In this document: in pieces, positions 1 through 6,091 of the stretch | Layout of the letters: each line of letters begins with the position of its first letter | Numbering within the stretch: position 1 is the stretch's first letter | From: Prolixibacteraceae bacterium | Lineage (GTDB): Bacteria > Bacteroidota > Bacteroidia > Bacteroidales > Prolixibacteraceae | Length of the DNA: 6,483 bases | Reading direction: 5' to 3' | Assembly: GCA_014380255.1 (NCBI GenBank) | Contig: JACMKG010000074.1 | Coordinates: forward strand, 1 to 6,483 | Made by a program: the position numbers and the translations under genes | Notes under the pieces: model-generated | Databases searched by the model: none | What the model was told of the DNA's origin: nothing | Seen by the model: the letters and a program-made list of their open reading frames with translations, nothing else

Positions 1-378
1 ATCGACCATAAACAGATGACCATCCGAGGCATTCATCATCGGGTTGCCAAAGGGTGGATAGGCAAAGTAATACAGGGTGAGTAAAAATGCTCCGGCCAGT
101 GCGGCATAGCGGCTGAATAAACCAATAAAAAGCGCCAGCCCGATTAGCAGCAGCCCGTACATGTTTAGCATATCCGTTGCCCGTAAAAGAGCCGGTGAAC
201 TGGCAATCCAATGGTAGAATCCGGAGAGAAAGCCAGAGGTGTTGAGTAGAAATGCGGAGGCTGTCCAGTTTCCCTGAACAATTTTGGTGATCCCTTCAAA
301 TAGGAAATGCCAGCCTATGGCCACCCTGAGTATGGTAATAAAAAGACGGCGATAAAATTTTTGGTCGGTGGTTGTCAT
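1..378 (-). CDS. DoxX-family integral membrane protein, N-terminal 126 residues (3' part outside window)
   Basis: The frame read leftwards from the ATG at 376-378 stays open to the window edge and gives 126 residues, so the C-terminus is missing. The start follows an AT-rich spacer with no Shine-Dalgarno, and the protein opens with a short polar stretch (MTTTDQKFYRR). Hydrophobic segments lie at about residues 12-28, 70-88 and 91-107. The segment GWHFLFEGITKI (22-33), the NW near residue 37 and the GFLSGFYHWIASSP region (49-62) match the DoxX proteins common in Bacteroidota, as does the GHLFMVD stretch at the end. DoxX proteins are small four-helix inner-membrane proteins; some relatives are quinone-linked (DoxD of thiosulfate:quinone oxidoreductase), but most have no known substrate, so I assign no reaction. 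It lies downstream of the helicase on the same strand, but about 300 bases away, so separate transcription is likely. Confidence 0.8.
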   Translation of the reverse strand, partial: MTTTDQKFYRRLFITILRVAIGWHFLFEGITKIVQGNWTASAFLLNTSGFLSGFYHWIASSPALLRATDMLNMYGLLLIGLALFIGLFSRYAALAGAFLLTLYYFAYPPFGNPMMNASDGHLFMVD

Positions 379-508
379 GAGCTTACTGTTGGTTTGTCAT
401 TAATACAAAACATTCCTAATGGGCATTTTGTATCCCAATTGAAATCTGGCGGTTAAGTTGATTAAAAATTCATTAACTACCATACCTTCAGGTTTGTTTT
501 AAAACATA

Positions 509-680
509 TAATTTTCAAAGGTTGTGGGCTACATCAAGGGCAATCCAACCAAGAACAAAGGTGTTTGATGGCCGATTTTAAGCTCACCATTTTCTTGCGG
601 GCGCAGGAAGTAAGTCAGTTGCTTTCGAATGTTCGTGTGCAGACAATTCAGATACTATCAAATGGAGTTTTGGATGTCTA
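509..680 (+). pseudogene. Decayed fragment of an IS200/IS605-type (Y1) transposase
   Basis: This lies in the 299-base gap between the DoxX and helicase genes. The frame beginning at 512 reads FSKVVGYIKGN, which resembles the 'SKVVGYIKGKSAI' segment of IS200-like TnpA proteins. The same frame then meets stops at 566-568 and 611-613. Further on it gives FVCRQFRYYQME (632-667), which resembles the family's 'MVRQYIRNQE' C-terminal segment. Between them, the bases around 590-621 (GGGCGCAGGAAGTAAGTCAG) resemble DNA coding for the 'FWARGYFVSTVG' block, with small deletions and frame changes. The order and approximate spacing of the three blocks agree with the family. The N-terminal part with the HUH metal-binding histidines is not recognisable upstream. 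The match is from memory of the family, not from an alignment. The fragment ends at the helicase stop codon. Confidence 0.45.
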
Positions 681-3161
681 ATCCGCGTATTTGGTGGCCT
701 CCAGGTATTTGATTACATAGCGTATTTCCGAAAAAGTATAGCTTTCACCCAGGACATTCCGGATATCCATTATTAGCCTTGTCTTGTTTTTCTCCACATA
801 GTCCACAATTGTTTTTACTTTGGCAGGTTCAACAAATTGGCTTATTTCCAATTTCCCCAAACCCACATAATGGGCCAGATGCCCTTCTATTGTGTTGATG
901 GCAAAATTCCTTTCCTTAGCTATTTCAGCAATCGTGCGGCCTCTTTTGAACAATTCATAGCTTAACTGTTTGGTATCCATCCCGGCTTTTTCTGCTTCAC
1001 TTTCGGCTCCTAAAGGGATGTCCATGCCTTTTTTTCTGCGGTAAGCAATTACCAACTCCATTATTTCTTTCCCGAACTGCTGCAGTCTGGTTCCCCCCAT
1101 TCCCTTCACTGATTTTAACTCTACCCTTGATACAGGCAGGCTTTGTGCAATTTCCAGCATGGTATCCTGGGGAAGTACACGCCTTAGTTCCACATTCAGT
1201 AGCTCTGATTTCTCATCCCTCCACTTCTTCAGTGTCATATAAAAATCCGGATGCATGGCAAAGGTCGACGAGGTGGTTGATGCTTTGGACTTATAGTTTA
1301 TTTCAGGTAGTTCAATGGCAGCCTTTGATTTTGTTTCAAGGAAGGTCTTAATGTTAAACCCTTTGCTGCAAAGCTCCAGGCAGGTTTTCTTAACATGGAT
1401 TTCCTTGCGCAGTTTGTCCATGCTATCGCCAAAACTTTTCCGGATGGCTTTGTTGTCAGTTTCCAGGGTTGCCTCTAAAAAAGGTTGGGCAATGACCTGA
1501 TCCAGTTTTGAAGTAAAATATTCCGATGCTTTTTTTACCCTTTCCTGCAACTGTTGGTTTTCTTCTGCATTTGCCGAGGAGGGAATTATTTGTCTTAGCT
1601 GGTTGTCAAATTTTACCCCTACCTCAATCAGTTCTGTTTGCAGGGGCGAAGCAATCTCCAGTAAGCGTGTCTTAAGTGTTCCTAGCAATTGCGCCGAATG
1701 TTCTTCCCACAGTTTCAATAAATACTGAATCTGCCAGAGGAACGGTTTAAAATCAAATAGCTCTGTTAATAATTGCTGTACATATTCCCTGCGCGATCGC
1801 TCCAGCTCAGCAGGTCCGGGTTGCTTGCGTTCCACTTCATCGGTGAACTCAATGACGGTGGTGTCGTTTTTAACGCTATGGGAGCCAATCGTTGAGCTTA
1901 GTACCAACCCATCCAGTGTTTTACAACGGCTCAGTGCTACATATACCTGCCCATGGGCAAACGAGGCGCGTGCATCTATGATAGCCTTTTCAAAGGTAAG
2001 GCCCTGGCTTTTATGAATGGTAATGGCCCAGGCCAGCTTAAGTGGAAACTGGGTGAAGGTGCCGATCACCTGCTCTTCGATTTCCTGGGTCGTTTCATTG
2101 AGCGTGTATTTGGCATTTTGCCATTCCAATTTCTCCACCTCGATGGAATCCTCGTCTCCCGGGCATTGTACTTCGATTTCATCTCCATCGATACGAATGA
2201 TTTTGCCTATTTTGCCGTTGAAGAATCGTTTCTCAGGCGACAGGTCATTTTTGACGAACATCACCTGGGCACCTACTTTTAATTCCAGGTCCATATCCGT
2301 AGGGTATGAATACTCGGGAAACTCTCCGCTAACACCGGCTGTATAACGGTAGCATTTAGTCTTCAGCTGGCTTAATTTCGCTTCATTGATCTGCTGCGAC
2401 TGGTAGTTGTGCGTGGTCAGGGTGATATAACCTTCCTTTTCCTCGGGATTAAAGCCCGGTATGTATCGTTTGTTTAATTCCTGCAGGGTGTCAATATCCA
2501 TTCTGTTCTCGCGTACTTTGTTCAGCAAGTCAATAAACTGCTTGTCATTCTGGCGGAAGATATGCTTGAGCTCTATGCCTGTGAACTTCGATTTTTTCAA
2601 GGCCAGGCTGCTGAAGAAATAACAGGTTTCATAATACGGCTTCAGGATGTTCCATTCCTCATCCTTTACGATGGGAGCCAACTGTTGTAAGTCGCCAATC
2701 ATTAATAGCTGCACGCCTCCAAAAGGCTTGTAACGGTTCTTGTACCGGCGCAGAACTTCATCAATGGCATCCAGAACATCGGCCCTAACCATGGATATCT
2801 CATCAATGACCAGCAAATCCAGGCTTCGGATAATGTTTATCTTTTCCTTGCTAAAGCGTTTGATGCCAGCTGCCCCATTCCCGTTTTCAGGAACGGCAAC
2901 CGATCTTACCTGATCTGAATGATAAGGTATCAGGGGGCCAAACGAGAGTTGAAAAAAGGAATGAATAGTAACACCCCCGGCATTGATAGCTGCCACACCC
3001 GTAGGTGCCACTACGACCATTCGCTTGGGAGATTTTTCTTTCAGGTTACGCAGAAAAGTTGTTTTCCCGGTTCCCGCTTTGCCTGTCAGGAATATATTCT
3101 GATTGGTATACTGCAGAAAATCAAATGCAAGTTCCAATTGCGGGTTGGTCTGGTGTTCCAT
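678..3161 (-). CDS. Pif1-like superfamily 1 DNA helicase with HRDC and HTH_40 C-terminal domains
   Basis: The 827-residue protein is an ATP-dependent DNA helicase of the Pif1/RecD-like branch of superfamily 1, expected to unwind DNA in the cytoplasm. Motifs appear in order: Walker A GKAGTGKTT (27-35), motif Ia VAPTGVAAIN (51-60), Walker B VIDEISM (118-124), motif III GDLQQLAPI (156-164), FRQND (202-206), motif V AITIHKSQGLTF (379-390) and motif VI QVYVALSRCKTLDGL (405-419). A charged, probably helical linker (about 450-630) follows. After it come an HRDC-like segment (about 636-710, with the VKGMGGTRLQQFG turn) and a helix-turn-helix of the HTH_40 type (about 733-825, with RGRTIAEIAKERNFAINTIEGHL); both domains are also found at the end of RecQ helicases and are thought to help bind DNA. 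All catalytic motifs look intact. The start is 26 bases after the toxin stop, without a Shine-Dalgarno, so it may be co-transcribed with the toxin-antitoxin pair. The specific substrate is unknown. Confidence 0.93.
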   Translation of the reverse strand: MEHQTNPQLELAFDFLQYTNQNIFLTGKAGTGKTTFLRNLKEKSPKRMVVVAPTGVAAINAGGVTIHSFFQLSFGPLIPYHSDQVRSVAVPENGNGAAGIKRFSKEKINIIRSLDLLVIDEISMVRADVLDAIDEVLRRYKNRYKPFGGVQLLMIGDLQQLAPIVKDEEWNILKPYYETCYFFSSLALKKSKFTGIELKHIFRQNDKQFIDLLNKVRENRMDIDTLQELNKRYIPGFNPEEKEGYITLTTHNYQSQQINEAKLSQLKTKCYRYTAGVSGEFPEYSYPTDMDLELKVGAQVMFVKNDLSPEKRFFNGKIGKIIRIDGDEIEVQCPGDEDSIEVEKLEWQNAKYTLNETTQEIEEQVIGTFTQFPLKLAWAITIHKSQGLTFEKAIIDARASFAHGQVYVALSRCKTLDGLVLSSTIGSHSVKNDTTVIEFTDEVERKQPGPAELERSRREYVQQLLTELFDFKPFLWQIQYLLKLWEEHSAQLLGTLKTRLLEIASPLQTELIEVGVKFDNQLRQIIPSSANAEENQQLQERVKKASEYFTSKLDQVIAQPFLEATLETDNKAIRKSFGDSMDKLRKEIHVKKTCLELCSKGFNIKTFLETKSKAAIELPEINYKSKASTTSSTFAMHPDFYMTLKKWRDEKSELLNVELRRVLPQDTMLEIAQSLPVSRVELKSVKGMGGTRLQQFGKEIMELVIAYRRKKGMDIPLGAESEAEKAGMDTKQLSYELFKRGRTIAEIAKERNFAINTIEGHLAHYVGLGKLEISQFVEPAKVKTIVDYVEKNKTRLIMDIRNVLGESYTFSEIRYVIKYLEATKYAD

Positions 3162-3187
3162 GATATTGGTGGGTTATACTTTACAAG

Positions 3188-3499
3188 CTATTTTAACTGA
3201 TTTCTTAATCTGTTCTGGCGCTGTTTATTATCGAATAACGTAATTAAACGTATTTCCTGGTGTATTATTTGATAATAAATGGATGTTTGTCTGGATAAAA
3301 CACATTTTCTGATGTTTGTTGGCGAATGGATGATCGGGAATAAAGTAGGATTTCGATGAATCAAATGAAGTTTCTTTTCAAGACGCTTTACGAATTGTTT
3401 TAATTCCTTCTCTGTCCAATTGGTTTCAAGATAATTGATAATTGTCTTTAAATTTTTCAATGCTTCGTCTGACCAGGTAATCTTATAGATATTTTCCAT
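3188..3499 (-). CDS. RelE/ParE-family toxin of a type II toxin-antitoxin pair
   Basis: I start this gene at the ATG at 3497-3499, giving 103 residues that begin MENIYKITWSDEALKNL, the usual opening of Bacteroidota RelE/ParE toxins. The frame continues upstream to an ATG at 3544, but those 15 extra residues fall before the conserved fold and deep inside the antitoxin gene. Typical features are the WSDEALKNLKTIINYLETNW helical pair (9-28), the basic helical region KRLEKKLHLIHRNP (38-51), the strand with NIRKCVLSRQTSIYYQI (62-78) and the terminal RLITLFDNKQ (84-93). Family members either cut mRNA at the ribosome (RelE) or poison gyrase (ParE). The sequence does not tell me which; the LFDN ending without an obvious catalytic histidine or tyrosine set leans to the ParE-like side. 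The start overlaps the antitoxin end by 17 bases, which favours coupled translation. Full length, no sign of decay. Confidence 0.85.
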   Translation of the reverse strand: MENIYKITWSDEALKNLKTIINYLETNWTEKELKQFVKRLEKKLHLIHRNPTLFPIIHSPTNIRKCVLSRQTSIYYQIIHQEIRLITLFDNKQRQNRLRNQLK

Positions 3500-3764
3500 A
3501 AAGCTTACGGGCTGAATCATGCGGATGAGTGTTCCCTTCTTCAAAATCTTTCAGTCCCTGGTTAATGGATTCCAGTTCTTCCTGTATCAAATCAGTAGAT
3601 TCTACTTCTGCTTTATCCTCTTCATTCTCTTTATTTGTTGAATCATCAAACAATATCATTACCCGAACATTTTTCTCCCCAGCATTACGAAGTTCTGATT
3701 GTAACCTCTTAGGAATTAAAATCCGATTTTTGCTCAGTTTTGATTTAAATTCTATTGCTTTCAT
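3483..3764 (-). CDS. Antitoxin partner of the RelE/ParE toxin, AbrB-like N-terminus
   Basis: I start this gene at the ATG at 3762-3764 (93 residues). A longer frame reaches 3836, but its first 24 residues are hydrophobic and unlike an antitoxin, and a good promoter box (3781-3788) lies inside that extension, so the shorter start is better. The N-terminus, MKAIEFKSKLSKNRILIPKR followed by NVRVMILFDD (32-41), looks like a small beta-rich AbrB/SpoVT-type DNA-binding domain. An acidic linker (about 44-65) leads to a C-terminal segment INQGLKDFEEGNTHPHDSARKLYGKYL (67-93) of the kind that in CopG/RelB-type antitoxins wraps around and blocks the toxin. By family analogy it neutralises the toxin encoded immediately downstream and may repress its own promoter. 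It overlaps the toxin start by 17 bases. The pairing is well supported by position; the fold of the N-terminus is inferred from the residue pattern only. Confidence 0.78.
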   Translation of the reverse strand: MKAIEFKSKLSKNRILIPKRLQSELRNAGEKNVRVMILFDDSTNKENEEDKAEVESTDLIQEELESINQGLKDFEEGNTHPHDSARKLYGKYL

Positions 3765-3780
3765 GAATTCTGTCTTTATG

Positions 3781-3788
3781 CAAAGATA
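3781..3788 (-). promoter_or_regulatory. Bacteroidota-type -7 box for the antitoxin-toxin(-helicase) unit
   Basis: Read on the minus strand, this is TATCTTTG, a full match to the TAnnTTTG box used by the primary sigma factor in Bacteroidota. The usual upstream TTTG element is only weakly matched, by CTTT 19 bases further upstream. It ends 16 bases before the antitoxin ATG, so transcription would start only about ten bases before the gene, giving a very short leader. It also argues against the longer antitoxin frame. Confidence 0.55.
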
Positions 3789-3883
3789 TAGAATAACAAT
3801 CAGATAAAAAGTGATTCTTCTTGGGAATGTCTCCATTAAAACTTTTTAGCCCGTAAAATTACTTGCTAAGCTTAAGTATTGAT

Positions 3884-3926
3884 TACAAACAAAACAGCAG
3901 CCCTGAGAGATCTCCCAGGCTGCTGC
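3884..3926 (-). terminator. Rho-independent terminator of the MFS transporter gene
   Basis: On the minus strand CAGCAG and CTGCTG (3925-3920 and 3900-3895) pair, followed by CCTG with CAGG after a single bulged G, around a GAGATC-containing loop. The transcript then runs TTTTGTTTGT. It sits about 50 bases after the transporter stop. A smaller GCCC/GGGC hairpin (3954-3968), also followed by a T-rich stretch, lies between. The flanking bases at 3892-3899 (AAACAGCA) can also pair with 3930-3937 (TGCTGTTT), so an alternative fold exists. Confidence 0.75.
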
Positions 3927-3977
3927 ATTTGCTGTTTAATTTATAAAAGAAATGCCCTTTGAACGGGCGAATCTTAT

Positions 3978-5222
3978 TTAATTGATCACCGAAAGCTCCC
4001 TTTCTTTTTCTTCTGCCACCTTCACTTTGGGCGCTTTTAATACCCCTACCAGCAATGTGGCGATAACCAGAAATACTCCGGCTACGATATAGCCGTTGCT
4101 GTAAGCTCCCGTTTGATCGGCTACCATTCCACCCAGTATAGGGCCAATGACTCCGGCTACTCCCCAGCCGGTAAAGATTAATCCGTAGTTGACCCCCAGG
4201 TTTTTCATGCCGAAGAATTCTGCAGTGGTAGTGGGGAAAAGTGAAAAGACTGCTCCGTAGGCCAGTCCGGCAACTGCCGAACCTATCACAAGCGTTGGAA
4301 TAGAGGTGTAAAACATGAACAGGAACATATTTACCGCCTGGACCATAAAAACAATCATCATGGCCCTGGTCCTGCCCACTTTATCTGATAAAACGCCTGC
4401 TCCAAGTCGCCCTCCCGCGTTGAACAGCGAAAGAATAACGACAAGCATAAAGCCGGCGGTTTTCCAGTTGGCCTGTATCACAGCAATGCTTGGCAGGTGG
4501 GCAATAAGCATCAGCCCTGCGGTGGCTGCCAGTAAATACATGATCCACAGTAAATAAAACTGAGGAGTTTCAAGAACCTGATTCCAGGAGAAATCATTAT
4601 TTTTGGATGCAGAAACAGGTTGATTGCTAACTATTTTTAAAGCAACGGCCTCCTTGGGATTTTTCAGAAACAGGGCCAGCATAACGGTTACTACCGTTGC
4701 AAAAACACCTAAAATAATAAAGGTATTGCTGATTCCATAGTTGCTTAACAGGTTGGCAGTGATAGGGGTGATGTACACCGGTGAAAGGCCCACACCTGCA
4801 ACTACGATCCCTGCAATCATTCCTTTTTTGGAGGACTCAAACCATTTCATGGCACAGGGCGTAGCAGCCGAATAACCCAGTCCGATACCCATCGAGCCGA
4901 TAACCCCGAATGTTAAAACCATCATCATCTGGCTTTTGGCAAATCCTGAAGCGATTAATCCTGCTCCCAGGATGAACCCTGCCAGGATCGTAACTACCCG
5001 GGGCCCATATTTATCTTGTGCACGTCCGGCAAAAATCATGGTAACGGCAAAGACGGCTGCCGATACGGTAAATGGGAGTGTTGCTTCTGTATTGGTCCAT
5101 CCCCAGTCATTGACAAGCGCTTTTTTGATGACGCCCCACGAATACAGAACACCCATGATCAGGTTAATGCCCAATGCGGCAAAGGTGATGATCCAACCTT
5201 GTTTGTTAGTAGATTTGTTCAT
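3978..5222 (-). CDS. OFA-family MFS transporter (oxalate/formate antiporter-like monocarboxylate carrier)
   Basis: This 414-residue inner-membrane protein has the twelve-helix pattern and length of the major facilitator superfamily. The N-terminal GVLYSWGVIKKAL (24-36), the loop 2-3 motif GRAQDKYGPR (66-75), the GIGLGYSAATPCAMKWF region (112-128) and the loop 8-9 motif SDKVGR (279-284) place it in the OFA group, whose best-known member is OxlT of Oxalobacter. Members exchange or co-transport small carboxylates such as oxalate, formate, lactate or pyruvate. The arginine of the NAGGRLGAG segment is residue 272, the same number as the substrate-binding Arg272 I recall for OxlT. In helix 11 (YGLIFTGWGVAGVIGP, 346-361) the place where OxlT carries Lys355 appears to be Trp353 or a neighbour, so oxalate exchange is doubtful. 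The hydrophilic central loop is about 185-213 and the tail (KVKVAEEKERELSVIN) is charged. It appears monocistronic, with its own terminator. Confidence 0.88.
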   Translation of the reverse strand: MNKSTNKQGWIITFAALGINLIMGVLYSWGVIKKALVNDWGWTNTEATLPFTVSAAVFAVTMIFAGRAQDKYGPRVVTILAGFILGAGLIASGFAKSQMMMVLTFGVIGSMGIGLGYSAATPCAMKWFESSKKGMIAGIVVAGVGLSPVYITPITANLLSNYGISNTFIILGVFATVVTVMLALFLKNPKEAVALKIVSNQPVSASKNNDFSWNQVLETPQFYLLWIMYLLAATAGLMLIAHLPSIAVIQANWKTAGFMLVVILSLFNAGGRLGAGVLSDKVGRTRAMMIVFMVQAVNMFLFMFYTSIPTLVIGSAVAGLAYGAVFSLFPTTTAEFFGMKNLGVNYGLIFTGWGVAGVIGPILGGMVADQTGAYSNGYIVAGVFLVIATLLVGVLKAPKVKVAEEKERELSVIN

Positions 5223-5297
5223 TTCATTTAAGAGATTATTGGGTTCTTAAAATAATGTATAAATATTCAATTCTGCTAATTTTAAGAGACTAAAAAT

Positions 5298-5312
5298 TAT
5301 ATTTGAAATATA
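5298..5312. promoter_or_regulatory. 15-bp perfect palindrome with possible -7 boxes on both strands
   Basis: TATATTTGAAATATA has seven-base arms around one central base. Its first eight bases on the plus strand are TATATTTG, a full match to the Bacteroidota TAnnTTTG box; on the minus strand it reads TATATTTC, one mismatch. On the minus side it lies 75 bases or more before the transporter start, a reasonable promoter or operator distance. On the plus side no credible gene starts close by. The AT richness of the region makes chance symmetry possible. Confidence 0.3.
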
Positions 5313-5566
5313 TTGGGCTTAAACGGTTGTTATTTGTAAGGAAAAAGGTCGTTAAGCTTGAAATTGCAGCTTTCGTGTTTTGAAATTTACAGGATTTTAT
5401 TTCATAATGAAGACCTGAAAATGCAAGGATGGAGCCTGGGTGCTGAAACCTGTTTTTCCAGATATTCTGACTCTTTTGCCCTGTGCCACTTGAAAGTTAA
5501 TTACCTTGAAGGCTCTTTTGCAGTAAAAGTTCGCTTATTTTCTTTTCATAACTTGTTTTTCTAATG

Positions 5567-5574
5567 TAATTTTA
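5567..5574 (+). promoter_or_regulatory. Candidate -7 box for the small membrane protein gene
   Basis: TAATTTTA differs from TAnnTTTG only in the last base and ends 28 bases before the ATG at 5603. A T-rich run (TTTT, 5543-5546) lies 20 bases upstream where a TTTG element would be expected. Weak but correctly placed. Confidence 0.3.
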
Positions 5575-5602
5575 GCCCGGTTTTAATCCAAAAACGAATC
5601 GT

Positions 5603-5854
5603 ATGCTTGAAAAAGGATTTTTGAAAAATAACCCGGATGAAAAAAATAAGCACCATCAGGTAGCTTCTCTCGTTAGCCGTATCTTGTTATATCTGGGAGC
5701 ACTTGTGCTAATTATATCGTTTGGGTACCTGCTTATTAATATGGATCAGGCTGATAAATTGATTGCCATGATGTTGCCTTTTCTGGTTGCAGGATTAGGC
5801 CTTATTTTTGTAAGCCAGTTTATTAAACGCGCCTACAGTAAGCTTCGAAGGTAA
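5603..5854 (+). CDS. Small two-helix membrane protein, function unknown
   Basis: The frame runs from ATG at 5603 to TAA at 5852-5854 and encodes 83 residues. The first 22 residues are polar and charged (MLEKGFLKNNPDEKNKHHQV...). Two strongly hydrophobic segments follow: about 24-46 (RILLYLGALVLIISFGYLL) and 54-76 (IAMMLPFLVAGLGLIFVSQF). A short loop with NMDQADK separates them and the protein ends in a basic tail (KRAYSKLRR). By the positive-inside rule both ends would lie in the cytoplasm. I do not recognise a family. The hydrophobic pattern, the clean charge layout and the only plausible plus-strand gene position make it a likely real gene. It has no Shine-Dalgarno, as usual in this phylum, and converges with the hydrolase gene to its right. 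Confidence 0.7.
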   Translation: MLEKGFLKNNPDEKNKHHQVASLVSRILLYLGALVLIISFGYLLINMDQADKLIAMMLPFLVAGLGLIFVSQFIKRAYSKLRR

Positions 5855-6091
5855 TCGTCTTTTCTATTGTTGGGGAAATAGGATAAATCCTAAAGGTTTT
5901 ATTCTGAATAAAATATGTGTTAAACTTACCAACCAGGCCGGCTTTTGCTCGGTGTGTACTTAAATTGCCGGGTAACCCATCTGAAGTGCTTTTTGGGTGG
6001 GCCGATAAGCAAGCAAAAGCTTGTAAAGTATGGGAACGGCTAAACGTAATGATCTGCCTGAAATTGAAACGACCTTTTGTACGATGATCTG
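5855..6091. other. Convergent intergenic region with several inverted repeats
   Basis: No gene is supported in these 237 bases. Inverted repeats seen are TAGGAT/ATCCTA (5879-5892), TTTTATTC/GAATAAAA (5897-5913), CAAGC/GCTTG around AAAA (6010-6023), and a longer-range GCTTTTGCT (5941-5949) with AGCAAAAGC (6012-6020). The 5879-5913 pair, just after the small membrane gene, may help end transcription from that side, but no classic GC-rich stem plus T-run is present on either strand. Confidence 0.45.

Larger units (their letters stand above)
5223..5602. other. Gene-free AT-rich region between divergent genes
   Basis: These 380 bases separate the start of the transporter (minus) from the start of the small membrane protein (plus) and should hold the promoters of both. 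I see no tRNA, no convincing structured RNA and no supported gene. A 68-codon plus-strand frame (5358-5564) is the longest open stretch, but its product lacks any recognisable pattern. The half nearest the transporter is the more AT-rich and carries a palindrome at 5298-5312. Confidence 0.6.

Noticed and set aside
568..681. Plus-strand frame of 37 codons starting MADFKLTIFL
   Set aside because: It overlaps the suspected transposase relic in a different frame and runs into the helicase stop codon; the relic explains the bases better.
1127..3200. Several plus-strand frames of 61 to 109 codons opposite the helicase gene
   Set aside because: They lie entirely or almost entirely antisense to a long protein with intact helicase motifs, and their products show no motif.
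3500..3544. Longer N-terminus for the toxin (start at 3544)
   Set aside because: The extra 15 residues precede the conserved WSDEALKNL opening and would deepen the overlap with the antitoxin to 62 bases; the ATG at 3499 gives the usual family length.
3529..3807. Plus-strand frame of 92 codons opposite the antitoxin
   Set aside because: It is serine-rich because it mirrors the acidic antitoxin linker, and the antitoxin reading is better supported by the promoter, the tail motif and the toxin next to it.
4315..5250. Plus-strand frames of 71 to 104 codons opposite the transporter
   Set aside because: They are antisense shadows of a well-conserved MFS gene with no supporting features.
5358..5564. 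Plus-strand frame of 68 codons in the region between divergent genes
   Set aside because: The product has many Cys, Phe and His residues in no pattern, no recognisable motif and no well-placed promoter; the nearest -7 box is over 50 bases upstream. I treat it as a chance frame.
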